Positions 17,407-27,200 of a DNA stretch of 64,000 nt are shown piece by piece (positions within the stretch are counted from its first letter, which is position 1; each line of letters starts with the position of its first letter). The notes beneath the pieces were generated by a model, which saw only the letters and a program-made list of their open reading frames with translations, searched no databases and was not told the DNA's origin. Origin of the DNA: Arthrobacter humicola (GTDB lineage Bacteria; Actinomycetota; Actinomycetes; Actinomycetales; Micrococcaceae); the NCBI RefSeq assembly GCF_022803015.1, contig NZ_JAFKON010000003.1, forward strand, positions 124,001 to 188,000, read 5' to 3'. Made by a program: the position numbers and the translations under genes.

Positions 17407-17709
17407 TTATCCCGCGCACTCGATGCAGTACGGATGGCCGTCCCGTTCGCGCGCGAGCTGGGACCGGTGCCGGACCAGGAAGCAGGAGTAGCAGGTGAAC
17501 TCGTCCTTGGCCTGGGGAATGACCTGGACGATGAGTTCCTCGGCAACGAACTCCCCGCCGGGGGTCATGGCCTCATCCAGTGCGTCGGCTTCGTCCAGTT
17601 CGCGGACGACGCTGCGGGCATCGGGTGCGCTGGCGGACTGCAGCGCTTCCAAGGACCGGTCCTGGGATTCCTTGACGTCGGAACGTACTTCGTCGTAATC
17701 AGTTGCCAC
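17407..17709 (-). CDS. DUF4193-family zinc-ribbon protein
   Basis: A 100-residue protein of the actinobacterial DUF4193 family: N-terminus ATDYDEVRSDV, acidic middle, and a C-terminal CYSCFLVRHRSQLARE ... CIEC with two Cys pairs that probably bind zinc. The GTG at 17709 is chosen because family members begin with M/V-ATDYD; the longer frame upstream adds non-homologous sequence. Function of the family is unknown; it is usually a conserved single gene in Micrococcales. Confidence 0.85.
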   Translation of the reverse strand: MATDYDEVRSDVKESQDRSLEALQSASAPDARSVVRELDEADALDEAMTPGGEFVAEELIVQVIPQAKDEFTCYSCFLVRHRSQLARERDGHPYCIECAG

Positions 17710-17829
17710 TGAGGTGTGTCTCTTTCTGGTGTTCTTCTCTGACGGAACTGCAACATACACCATCGGCCGGGTATTCCTTGGCCGGGAGGACCTGCTGGGC
17801 GGGTCCGGCCCCGGAGGAGCGCCGGTTAG

Positions 17830-18175
17830 CGGAGAGGCGCCCCAGGCGTTGCGGGCCTCTGCATCCGCGTCGGGTTCGGCCCGTTCCAGCGCCGCGACGA
17901 TGCCTCTGGGGATATTTGTTGGTCGGACGGGGAGTTTATCGCAGGCAGACGGCCAGAGCGGGGTGGGGCGTCCCAGGCTGCACCGGTTATTGCGGTCGTT
18001 CCTGTCCTTGTGGAGGCGGATGCCGATGGCTTCGCAGCGCCGGTCACATTGGAGTCCATCGTGATCAGGTCGGCGTAGAAGTTGGGTTTGACGGTGTTAC
18101 GGGCAGCAGCGCACGACCGGGGTGCCCCGGTGTTGAACTTGCCGGTCGTAGGCTTGATGGCACATTGGCCCGCTG
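17830..18175 (-). pseudogene. Decayed YhcG/DUF1016 PDDEXK nuclease C-terminus (copy 1)
   Basis: Reading the minus strand in two frames recovers a YhcG-like C-terminus: KPTTGKF then NFYADLI, and after a frameshift IGIRLHKDRNDRNNR, SLGRPTP and later GIVAALERAEPDAD. It aligns by eye with the better preserved copy at 20624-20940 (ELKTGKF, LNFYVALVDD, IGILICGTKNDRSVRYSLGRST). YhcG-type proteins are nucleases linked to defence or recombination. Frameshifts and missing start make it non-functional. Confidence 0.6.
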
Positions 18176-18373
18176 ACTGCCCTCCGGGTGGCCCTGCATG
18201 ACCGCATGGCGGGAGGGGTGGCAGCGCGGGGTCAGGGGGACCGACCTGCGTGGATGCACCGGCGCGTCCGGGCCGGCAGGGCCCGCCGGTGTTGGGCGGA
18301 GAGTCTTGACTTACGCTCCCTCCGGCGAGACCCTGCAGGGATCCGGCAAGTTCCATCGACGAAGGACACCGCC

Positions 18374-20266
18374 ATGCCCGCGGCAAACCACGAAAACGTA
18401 GGCGAGGACCTCTCACAGGTCGCTGAACTCGCTGCGCAGCTCCGGGTGGACTCCATCCGGTCCAGCACGTCCGCCGGATCCGGCCACCCAACGTCGAGCA
18501 TGTCGGCCGCAGACTTGCTGGCCGTCCTGATCAGCCGTCATCTGCGCTACGACTGGGACAACCCGGACCTGGACACCAATGATCACCTGATCTTCTCCAA
18601 AGGCCATGCCTCTCCCCTGCTGTATTCGGTCTTCAAGGCCGTCGGCGTCGTCTCCGACGATGAGCTCATGAACGGCTACCGCCGCATCGGCCAGCGCCTG
18701 CAGGGACACCCGACGCCGGCACTGCCATGGGTAGATTTCGCGACAGGCTCGCTGGGGCAGGGACTTCCGGACGGCGTCGGCGTTGCCCTCGCCGGGAAAT
18801 ACCTGGATCGGCTCCCCTACCGGGTATGGGTGCTGTGTGGCGACAGCGAAATGGCCGAAGGGTCCATCTGGGAAGCCCTGGACAAGGCCTCCCACTATGG
18901 CCTGACCAACCTCGTCACCGTCGTTGACGTAAACCGGCTGGGACAGCGGGGCGAGACCGAACTCGGCTGGGACATGGAGTCCTACGCCCGCCGGGTCCAG
19001 GCCTTCGGCGCCCAAGCCATCATCATCGACGGCCACGATCTCAGCGCCATCGACGAGGCCTTTTCCACGGCGGCGAAAGCACCCGAAGGCAGACCCGTGG
19101 TCATCCTCGCCAAGACCATCAAAGCCAAAGGCTTCCCACAGATCGAAGACAGCCCCGATTGGCACGGAAAACCCTTACCGCCCGACATGGCCGAGAAGGC
19201 TATTGCAGAACTCGGCGGTCCAAGGACACTGACCTTACGCGGCCCACTTCCCGAAGAAGGGACAAAAGCACGCATCGACGCTCCCGGCGCAACCTTCCCC
19301 AGCTACACAATGGGCGAAAAGGTCGCCACGCGCAAAGCCTACGGCGACGCTTTGGCAGCACTCGGCGGCATCGATCCCGCCGTTGTTGCCCTGGACGGCG
19401 AGGTCAGCAATTCCACCCATTCCGACCAATTCGCGAAAGCATTCCCCGGCCGGTTCTTCGAGATGTACATCGCCGAGCAGCAGCTCATCGCCGCCGCCAC
19501 GGGACTGAGCAGCCGGGGATATAAAGCCTTCGCCTCGACCTTCGCGGCCTTCCTCACCCGCGCCTACGACTTCATCCGCATGGGGTCCATCACGGGCGCC
19601 GATCTTCGCCTGTGCGGCTCGCACGCCGGCGTCGAGATCGGCGCCGACGGCCCCTCACAGATGGCGCTGGAAGACCTGGCGATGTTCCGGGCCGTGCATG
19701 GTTCGACCGTCCTCTACCCTGCCGACGCGACCAGCACAGCCGCCTTGGTGCAGGGCATGGCGGAAACTTCCGGCATCAGCTATCTCCGGACCACCCGCGG
19801 CGCCTACCCCGTCCTGTACGGCGCCTCAGAGCATTTCCCGGTCGGCGGTTCCAAGCTCCTGCGGTCCTCCGGCAACGACGACGTCACCCTCGTCGGGGCA
19901 GGGGTCACCCTTCATGAAGCGCTCAAGGCGGCAGACATCCTCGACGCTGACGGAATCCAGGCCCGCGTCATCGACTGCTACTCCATCAAGCCCATAGACG
20001 CAGAAACGCTGCTCACCGCCGCCGGCGAGACACAGGGCCGCGTCATCATCGCCGAAGACCACCGCCCCGAGGGAGGCCTGGGATCAGCGGTCAAGGATGC
20101 CCTGCTCACGGCACCGCCGAGTGACCTGTCCATCACACACCTGGCCGCGAACGGCATGCCCGGATCCGGAACCGGGCAGGAGCTCCTCGCCTGGGCAGGC
20201 ATCGACGCCGAACATATCGCCGAGGCCGCCCGGGACCTGATCAGGCCAAACCCGCACCGGTCTTGA
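18374..20266 (+). CDS. tkt: Transketolase, animal/archaeal-like short type
   Basis: A 630-residue thiamine-diphosphate enzyme moving two-carbon units between sugar phosphates. Full length for the shorter transketolase type: N-terminal TPP domain with SAGSGHPTSSMSAADL, SKGHASPLLY, LQGHPTP and the cofactor motif CGDSEMAEGSIWEA; Pyr domain with AEQQLIAAATGLSSRG; and a C-terminal transketolase domain. Spacing of HPTS, GHP and WHGKPLP recalls animal transketolase more than the usual 690-700-residue bacterial TktA. GAAGGA lies 8 bases before ATG 18374, which is preferred to longer in-frame starts upstream. It sits alone between two YhcG relics, so it is probably an accessory paralogue rather than the pentose-phosphate-operon copy. 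Confidence 0.9.
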   Translation: MPAANHENVGEDLSQVAELAAQLRVDSIRSSTSAGSGHPTSSMSAADLLAVLISRHLRYDWDNPDLDTNDHLIFSKGHASPLLYSVFKAVGVVSDDELMNGYRRIGQRLQGHPTPALPWVDFATGSLGQGLPDGVGVALAGKYLDRLPYRVWVLCGDSEMAEGSIWEALDKASHYGLTNLVTVVDVNRLGQRGETELGWDMESYARRVQAFGAQAIIIDGHDLSAIDEAFSTAAKAPEGRPVVILAKTIKAKGFPQIEDSPDWHGKPLPPDMAEKAIAELGGPRTLTLRGPLPEEGTKARIDAPGATFPSYTMGEKVATRKAYGDALAALGGIDPAVVALDGEVSNSTHSDQFAKAFPGRFFEMYIAEQQLIAAATGLSSRGYKAFASTFAAFLTRAYDFIRMGSITGADLRLCGSHAGVEIGADGPSQMALEDLAMFRAVHGSTVLYPADATSTAALVQGMAETSGISYLRTTRGAYPVLYGASEHFPVGGSKLLRSSGNDDVTLVGAGVTLHEALKAADILDADGIQARVIDCYSIKPIDAETLLTAAGETQGRVIIAEDHRPEGGLGSAVKDALLTAPPSDLSITHLAANGMPGSGTGQELLAWAGIDAEHIAEAARDLIRPNPHRS

Positions 20267-20336
20267 TGGCGCGACTCCCCGGGACCAACATAAACCCCCG
20301 ACAGGCCTCTCCCCCGGAAACTGCTGGCTATTCGGC

Positions 20337-20369
20337 CCCAATTGTCCAGATAGTGTCTGGACAATTGGG
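20337..20369. repeat. Palindrome 1 of a pair: 14-bp arms containing AATTGTCCA
   Basis: Perfect inverted repeat, arms 20337-20350 and 20356-20369, loop TAGTG. It shares the AATTGTCC...GGACAATT core with a second palindrome 167 bases downstream (20536-20561). The intervening sequence holds no convincing gene. The pair could be operators or the ends of a small non-autonomous element. Confidence 0.6.
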
Positions 20370-20535
20370 CTGGACCGTCGGAAGCTACAACCTCTCTTCG
20401 CCGTACCGGCCCTGGCTGTCTGGTCCCAAACCGGGATTCTGGACTTCGGCCGGGGCTGGAATCACGGGCACAGGATTCATTTCCGCGGTCGCGTGGTTGG
20501 CGCTGGGGAAGGCCTCGTACTGTAGGCGCGGGCCT

Positions 20536-20561
20536 AATTGTCCAAAGAGCTTTGGACAATT
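20536..20561. repeat. Palindrome 2 of the pair: 12-bp arms containing AATTGTCCA
   Basis: Inverted repeat AATTGTCCAAAG / CTTTGGACAATT with a two-base centre, arms 20536-20547 and 20550-20561. The core AATTGTCCA is the same as in the palindrome at 20337-20369. It lies 60 bases beyond the 3' end of the truncated YhcG copy 2. Confidence 0.6.
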
Positions 20562-20623
20562 CCTGATGTTGCTTTGGCGGAGTCAGCACGCCGTGGCGGG
20601 TGTGAGTTTCCCAATGTGAGCGA

Positions 20624-20940
20624 TTATTGGCTGTCGTCGGTGTCAGAGCCTGCTTCTGCCCATTCCAGGGCGGCTACGAAGTGCCCCTCATTGGGGAGAG
20701 CCTGCTGTTCGGAAGCCGGGAGCTTGTCGTAGGTGTAGGTGGCGACGGCCATGGGTGAGGTGGAGCGTCCCAGGCTGTACCGGACGCTGCGGTCGTTCTT
20801 GGTGCCGCAGATGAGGATGCCGATGGTTTCGTTGTGGTGGCCGCGCCGAAGGGTGTCGTCGACGAGCGCTACGTAGAAGTTGAGCTTGCCGGCGTACTCC
20901 GGTTGGAACTTGCCCGTTTTAAGTTCGATAACCACATAGC
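20624..20940 (-). pseudogene. Truncated YhcG/DUF1016 PDDEXK nuclease (copy 2, C-terminal half)
   Basis: About 105 residues matching the C-terminal nuclease half of YhcG-family proteins: VVIELKTGKF (the E-x-K part of the PD-(D/E)XK site), LNFYVALVDDTLR, IGILICGTKNDRSVRYSLGR and MAVATYTYDKLP. The N-terminal half, including the upstream catalytic Asp and a proper start, is missing; the frame begins abruptly after a stop-rich region. The stop at 20624 looks natural. Being 5'-truncated it is probably inactive. It is paired with copy 1 on the other side of the transketolase gene. Confidence 0.75.
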
Positions 20941-20956
20941 CCGTTAACCGCACCAA

Positions 20957-21270
20957 TGACGCACTTCACAGTTGATGCTCGGCACCGCTCCCCCCGTTAG
21001 GAACGGGGCATTTTGTGCAGGCACTGACTGCACCATCGTTCTGCTTAGCTGCTCTCCCGGCCTGACAAAGGGACCTGGGTCTGTCACTACCGGAGTCTGT
21101 GAGTCCGTTCCTGCGGCCGATAGCGGATATTACGTCAGCCTAGATTGACGCAGCATCGGTTATCGGCCTTCGATAATGGGCGGAAGTGGCCGCGAAAGGG
21201 CGGTGCCTGGCATCGCCTCACGTGTCATGCGTTTCCCGGCGACCGTTTGCATCGGCAGCAGGCTTCGGGT
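20957..21270. other. Gene-free stretch with one terminator-like hairpin
   Basis: No convincing gene. A hairpin CCCCGTT-AGG-AACGGGG (20992-21008) followed by CATTTT could end plus-strand transcription, but its nearest plus-strand gene is about 700 bases upstream. No promoter was recognised. Confidence 0.35.
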
Positions 21271-21762
21271 TCAACGCTTGCTGCCCCCAACACCCGGCAC
21301 GGACGCGACTTGTTTCATCCACGCCGCGATTTGGCGTTCGTCGATGTCGTCCATGGATTCGAGCTCCACACCCCGCGTCGACCTGCCCATCCCCACCGGT
21401 GTCACCGGCGGTACAGGCTCGAGCGCCGCGCCATTCACAAACATGAGCTTGACATGGCGAGCAAAGCCGCCGCAGCTGAAGCACCACCCGTCGCCGACGC
21501 CGTAGTACGACATGCCCCACTTCACGGAGCGCCGGAGGCCGGGCAGCGTTTTTGCCGCCAAAGCATCGACCGCTTCGGCGATGCCCCGCTGCGGCTGTGG
21601 CAGACTGGCGATATATGCGAAGACCGGCTTGTCGCCGACCGCCGCTTTCGCCGGGCTTGCCCTGCCGGTCATGGCTTCCGGCAGCGTGATGGCGTCGGCA
21701 TGTGCCGCTGTGGGCGTGGCCGCTGTTTGGGTTTCCCTCTTACCGATCTCCCCGCTGGTCAT
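21271..21762 (-). CDS. DUF1801 (YdhG-like) family protein
   Basis: A 163-residue protein. The core KPVFAYIASLPQPQRGIAEA ... LPGLRRSVKWGMSYYGVGDGWCFSCGGFARHVKLMFVNGA is the DUF1801/YdhG pattern, here with its KWGMSYY motif. The N-terminal 40 residues are low-complexity Ala/Thr and may be shorter in reality. Members are small soluble proteins of unknown biochemical role, some proposed to bind iron or phosphate. Monocistronic here. Confidence 0.75.
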   Translation of the reverse strand: MTSGEIGKRETQTAATPTAAHADAITLPEAMTGRASPAKAAVGDKPVFAYIASLPQPQRGIAEAVDALAAKTLPGLRRSVKWGMSYYGVGDGWCFSCGGFARHVKLMFVNGAALEPVPPVTPVGMGRSTRGVELESMDDIDERQIAAWMKQVASVPGVGGSKR

Positions 21763-22138
21763 GGAGAGAATTATTCCTTACGCATCGAGGGCAGGAGCTG
21801 GAGAGTATCTCCGATCCAGACGACCACCCACAAACCTCGAGGTCCAGTCATGTCGGAAACCGATACAAGGTGATGAACAGGTATGACGCGAGGACCCAAC
21901 CCGGACCGGAACAACGGTCCGGGTTCCACACCCCGGGATTCTGTCGGAGTTACACCCCCGTATGGACGCCGATGGATCTTCCGGCTGGGTGATCGACGGG
22001 TCCGCCAAGATGCGCCAGGACTTTCGAAGTACTGCCGGCAAGTCATGTCATCTGGCACGCAAAATTGAATGAAGTGGTGTCGGCAGAAACGGCAGGAAGG
22101 GAGCCGAGATGCAGCGTGAACAGCCGCCGTGGACGGCG
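21763..22138. other. Gene-free stretch before the first junction repeat
   Basis: About 375 bases between the DUF1801 gene and the first copy of the accessory-region repeat. Short frames on both strands lack codon bias and homology. It contains the divergent upstream region of the DUF1801 gene. Nothing else identified. Confidence 0.4.
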
Positions 22139-22658
22139 TGTGGACACTGTACACACGCCCTTTGGCCGGACAAACGGGAACCAGCCTCTCCCCCGGTCCC
22201 CAAGAAACAGCGAACCGAGGCCAGGAACCTGGAAAGAATTCCACGCAGGTCATGTCGTCAGCAGGAGCGCTCGGCATGAATAGGTACAGGGCCAACCACG
22301 CCCGACACAAACAGCAAGAAAGGAGGCCCGAATGATCCCAAGTCTCAGCACGTCATGCACTTCCACGCGCTCCCGGCCATGAAGGAGTACACACCAACAC
22401 TGTCCAAGCCAAGAGAGGAGCCGCCAGAAAGCAACAGCCATCAACAAAAATAGGCCCCCGCAGGGGCCCATAAAAGGAGATTTGTACACACTCAGGGGCC
22501 CACAAGCCCCTGAACAGGGAAAACACGTGCCCGAGGTGGGACTCGAACTGCATTCCCTCCCCTGCAAACACTGGGGACCCGCGAAAACATGCGGAATTGG
22601 GGCGAGTCGGAGGGCTATACAACGCAGTCCGAGACGGAAAGTGTGGACAATGTCCACA
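22139..22658 (-). repeat. Junction repeat J1 (tRNA 3' end + flanking palindromes)
   Basis: First copy of a non-coding element of about 500 bp. Plus-strand order: palindrome TGTGGACA-C-TGTACACA (22139-22155); a conserved left part (GAATAGGTACAGGGCCAACC, AGAAAGGAGGCCCGAATGA); half-site TTGTACACAC; a hairpin TCAGGGGC/GCCCCTGA (22492-22513); the reverse complement of a tRNA 3' end (22527-22548, core GAGGTGGGACTCGAAC); a conserved right part (CGGAAT... ); and palindrome TGTGGACA-A-TGTCCACA (22642-22658). The exonuclease gene stop codon is only five bases beyond it. Oriented minus with respect to the tRNA remnant. Confidence 0.85.
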
Positions 22659-22662
22659 CCCC

Positions 22663-23994
22663 CTAATTCAGTTCAGGACACTTCGAACGGTAGTGGCCAG
22701 GGGTTCGGCAGTGTCCGCATTTCCGGACCTTGGCGTCCTTTGCTGCTGGCACTTCCATTCCCTGCTCGGCCGGCGGTTTCGACTGCCTTGCACTCGGCCG
22801 CAGGTCGTCGAAATAGCCGGGCGCAGCCAAAGCATCTGCTGCTCGCTTGAGCTCCACGAGCTCTTCCACTGTCAGAACTTCGTCTGAGAACGCCGCTTCT
22901 CGCATCATCTCCAGGAACCGCTCGTTGAGCCCGCGAACCTGTTCGGCCCCCATGCCGCCCCTACCGGCGACCTTTGCCAGAGCTTTGGCTTCGTCGCCGA
23001 TGATCTTGCCGTCTTCCAGTACGACAGCCAGCAGCTCAAGGTACTCGGCGGCGGCCGCGTCACTTACATCTGCAGTGCTGATGGGTAGTCGGGACACAAG
23101 TGAAGACATCCATCCCTCGGTGCCCTTCCTTAAAGCAACCGCACGGGTTAGCGGGCTGACCGCACCCAACCGGTGTGGATCAAACAAACCACTCACCGGG
23201 CCATGGCCAAATTCAAGGCCCGACTGGTAGCGATCAAGCATCATCGGAAGCAAGGCAGCAGTCGCCCTGACGTCTCCCAATGCTGCGTGCGCGTCTACTA
23301 GCGGTATCCCGGCATGTTGAGCGAGCGTACCCAGTTTGTGATTAGGAGTATCAAATGTCTGCTGCCCCAGCCATAGCGAGCAAAGAGCTGGCAGTGGCGG
23401 AGCAGCGACGCCAGCACGAGCGAATTCAGCAGCAAAGAACCGTTCCTCGAAAACTGCGTTGTGGGCAACAATCACTGCACCGTCCAAACGCGCTAAGACG
23501 TCCGGCAGAACGTCCGCGAATAGCGGTGCCTTCTTAACGGCATCGTTGCTGATTCCATGGACAAAAACTGCCCCTGTGTCACGACCTTCCGGGTTCAGCA
23601 GGGTCGCGTACTCCTCTTCAATCCGCCCGCTCTTATCAACCCGAGCAATCGCCAGTTCGATAACGCGGTCGCCCTTCCCCGGAGAGAAGCCCGTCGTTTC
23701 GACGTCGATCACCGCGAAGGGACCGTCGTGGCTATAGCCTCTTCCCGAGGACGGTCCGCCGTAGCTGAAGAGCTCACCAACGCGGCCGGGCTCGGCAAAA
23801 CGCATAGCACGGCCCTGCGCGCGAATTGGTTCCGCCTCAGCACGCGGCCGAGTGTATGTCGGTGTCTTGCGTACTTCTGCCTTGCCGGCTGTAGCCTGCG
23901 AAGAAGGAGAACCGCTTCGTGTCTGCCGTCTCTTTCTCCGGCCTATCCACCAGAAAAGGACAACGACAAACAACAGACCAACTAAAACTTCCAT
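22663..23994 (-). CDS. Membrane-anchored DEDDh 3'-5' exonuclease with C-terminal zinc knuckle
   Basis: A 443-residue protein. Residues 3-18 are a hydrophobic anchor followed by a basic stretch, so the enzyme domain should face the cytoplasm. The DnaQ-like exonuclease domain (about 93-255) has Exo I VIDVETTG (Asp97, Glu99), Exo II AHNAVFEERFF and Exo III HAALGDVRA. Exo II has Glu where Asp is normal (HNAVFE). A helical region follows, then a retroviral-type CCHC knuckle at the very end: Cys426-X2-Cys429-X4-His434-X4-Cys439. Membrane anchor, exonuclease and CCHC knuckle together are unusual in bacteria. First gene of module I; role in nucleic-acid turnover or defence is inferred. Confidence 0.85.
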   Translation of the reverse strand: MEVLVGLLFVVVLFWWIGRRKRRQTRSGSPSSQATAGKAEVRKTPTYTRPRAEAEPIRAQGRAMRFAEPGRVGELFSYGGPSSGRGYSHDGPFAVIDVETTGFSPGKGDRVIELAIARVDKSGRIEEEYATLLNPEGRDTGAVFVHGISNDAVKKAPLFADVLPDVLARLDGAVIVAHNAVFEERFFAAEFARAGVAAPPLPALCSLWLGQQTFDTPNHKLGTLAQHAGIPLVDAHAALGDVRATAALLPMMLDRYQSGLEFGHGPVSGLFDPHRLGAVSPLTRAVALRKGTEGWMSSLVSRLPISTADVSDAAAAEYLELLAVVLEDGKIIGDEAKALAKVAGRGGMGAEQVRGLNERFLEMMREAAFSDEVLTVEELVELKRAADALAAPGYFDDLRPSARQSKPPAEQGMEVPAAKDAKVRKCGHCRTPGHYRSKCPELN

Positions 23995-24295
23995 GAAAAC
24001 CCTTCATCGCGGCAAGAGCCCGATATTATCACCGTAATTCGTTTCCCGTGGACGCATTCGATGACCTTTGCTGCATGTCTACGTCACCGACACGTTAGTT
24101 GCCATTCGCTCCGGCTTGGGGCACCGTTAGGTGCGCAAAATTAGGCTTCTTATCCGACCCACGGATTTCAATGGTGAGCAGGCGAAGTCCAGTACTTGAA
24201 GGCCAGCCAGGAGTCATGCCGTCTCCCGATTGCCCGGCGGCAAATATGCAAACGCATCAGCGGCTCAGGGCCGGGACAACAGTCATTTTGAAACT
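23995..24295. other. Gene-free stretch downstream of SNF2 gene
   Basis: About 300 bases between the exonuclease start and the 3' end of the large helicase gene. It must contain the exonuclease promoter on the minus strand. No hairpin with a T-run and no further gene was recognised. Confidence 0.35.
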
Positions 24296-27200
24296 TCAAC
24301 CTGCCACAATTGATAGTCTTTCGCGCTCCGCTGCCACCACACGTCGTGCAAGCTCGACCTCGGATACGTCAACCGCGTCGGGAGCCTGCTTTGCGATAAA
24401 ACTGTCCCGAGCGAACTCGTCAAAGAGCTGCCTCTTATCTTTCAGAATGTCGCGGATGCGCTCGTCGACGCTGTCTTCCGTAAGCAGACGGTGCACCTGG
24501 ACGGTGTCGGTCTGACCCATGCGGTGAGCTCTCGCGATCGCCTGTGACTCCATCGTGGGTTTGATCTGCGGCTCGCAGATCACAACGACCGATGCCGACT
24601 GGATGTTCAAGCCGACACCGCCCGCGGTTATCTGCGCAACGAGGACGGCGCCGTTCCCGGCCTGTGAGAAGCGGTCAACGAGCTTCTGTCGATCCGCTGC
24701 AGCGAGGGATCCGGTGAGGGGGCCGAAGACCTGACCGGGTAGTAGTCGCGCGACCTGGTTCAGGACTTCTCGGAAGTATGAAAAGACGATAATCCGTCGT
24801 CCATTAGCTTCGGCTTCTCCTGCAATCTCTAGCAGTCGGCTGACCTTCATGGATTGTTCCGACATCATGGCGGCGCGTCGCATTAACATGAACTGGCCTT
24901 CCCTTACCGCTTGGCCGTAAGTCAGCTCATCAGAGTGTGACATCCCCATCCACTCGTCTATCTCGACCACTTCGGGAAGCTCTGTGAGCACATCCTCCTG
25001 GTTACGGCGTAGGTAGGCTGGCGCGACATGCTTGCGAAAAGCCTTGGCGAGATATTCAGGCGCTTCCTCCGCGAGGTCGGGGCGGATATAGCTGATCAGA
25101 TTGCGGAACTCGGCGACACTGTTCTCCAATGGCGTGCCAGTCATCAATATTGCGTACGTCGTGGAGTTGATGATCTCGGCCGCTGCGAGCGAGCGCTTAG
25201 CCCTGGGATTTTTGATGTAGTGCGCCTCATCGAGAATGACGCCCCCCAGATCGACTCCGCTCAGGTACTCCTTTGCCCACGGCAGGAGATCATATGTGGT
25301 GACGGCGACGCCGCCGTTCTTGGCCCACGCCTTTGCCGCGTGGTTTCGCTCCCATAGCGTGCCGTGGAGGCGTGAGGCCTTCAACTTGGTGTGCTTTGCT
25401 GTCTCGCGAGTCCAGTTACTAACGACCGCGGCCGGACAGACAACGAGGAAATGCGATTGGCCGCGCGCACGGAGGTGGGCGAGCACGGCTAGTGCTTCAA
25501 CCGTCTTACCCAGCCCCATCTCGTCTCCGATGATCACCTTTTCTTGCACAAGGGCGAATCGTGCACCGAAGCTCTGATAGGCGCGAAGCGAGGCGGTGAG
25601 ATAGTCCCGCTTCAGTTCCTTGGCGCGCACTGCTTCAACGATCTCTTCCGGGAGATCGCCGTGCATGCTCTTCTCATCCTCGGTCATGAACCCAAGTTCG
25701 GTGAGCATGCCGAAGTAATCAGCCGGTCGGGAGAGGAAATCGGTCCAAATGCTTGCAGTGCCGGAGGGAGGCACGAGGCGATTCAGCGCGTCGTGCAATA
25801 TATCTGAAGCGGCTGGGGGGCTTTTATGAACTTTCCCTTCAATGATCACCAGAACCCCGAGGGGGGTAAAGCTACTCTTCTTCTTGATAAGTCGAGTTAG
25901 ACCTTTTGCCAGCGCCACTTCGTCCTTAGTCGGGCTGAACTTCCGTGCGTTGTCCCAGCGCGCGAGCGACTCTAGTAGCGCGGTAGTTGCCTTTCCCTTC
26001 CGCTTTACGTCGATACGGACGGGAGTCTCCTCTCGCACAGCCTCGAAAAGACGCAACGACGCCTGAGCGATAGGCCGCGCAGTGGCTTCGCCAAGACCGG
26101 GCAAGGATTTCAGTGAATAGCCGTCTTGAAAGCGCAGAACGTCCCAAACGTTGTGCAGCTCGTAGTCCTCCAACGGAGCAGTCCGAAGCTGCCGCTGTGG
26201 AGCTGCTTTGCGTAGGACTTCGAGATCCATCGCCTTCAGCGCCTCGGCAACGTCTCCAGCGCGGACTTTGTCGGCCGCTGCACGTGCCTCAGTCGCTGCC
26301 TCTTTCGCGGCGTTCTCTGCGTTGGTAATGAGCGGGAGCTTGGCCCACGCGCCCTTCAGCAATTCGAAGGGGAAGATCTCGGCGATAGTGTGATTCGCGG
26401 GCAGGTAGGCTTTCAGCCCGAGGGAGGGATCGAGTAACTGATTGGGCTCAGTCGGCACGTCCTGGAGGTTGACAGTCAGTCGGGCCAGCTGCGCTTTGAC
26501 GAAGTTGGCGGCCTCAAAGGCTTCCAGAATAACTTGGTGGGCACGCTCACATTTTCCTCCAGCCTCGCACTCCCAGTCGGAGTTGAAGCCGTCACCAACC
26601 ACCGCGGCGACCCGGCTAGCCAGCGCTGCGGTTTCAGTCAGGAACTCGCTGTCTTTTTCAGTGAGCGCGGCGTCCCGAAGCACAGTGAGGCTGGCAACCA
26701 AGACTTCGCTGCTCTCGTGCAGTGGGAGCAACCTCATGGCTGTGCGGCTGATCTTAATGGAGGCCGAGTCCTCAATCAGTTGCTGGACCGTGGCTTTCGA
26801 GTTGGCCAATGCATCCTCGCGAGTGGCGTGAATTTGTTGCACCAATTCCGGCCAACCTAGGACGTCCTGGTAGAGAACTGCGACCTCCTCTCGCTCCTCC
26901 TTGAGCAGATTCCCTACCCGATCACAGGCCGCTACGACTGCCTGCCCCTCGCCCGATGCCAACAGATCCGCATGACCCTGACCTAGCAGAGACGCAGATT
27001 CATGGGCACCTTGGCAGCCGTCCGCATCGCATGAGCTGGGATCGAGGAGGTGCCGAGCTTCCGGGCTATGCGACTCTCTTAGGTTTTGGACCCTCGCCGC
27101 AGCAGTGCGCTCGATTTCTGAGAGAGCGCCGGTCCGGGTCAGAGGCAGATGTTCGGCCTCGATCAACGCGAGTGACGCTGCTATCCCCCACTCTTCAAGG

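Noticed and set aside
811..21135. Similar short sequences TAGCGG(C/A)TATTACGT at 811 and 21120
   Set aside because: Match of about 15 bases with one mismatch and no shared flanks; too short to support a repeat family.
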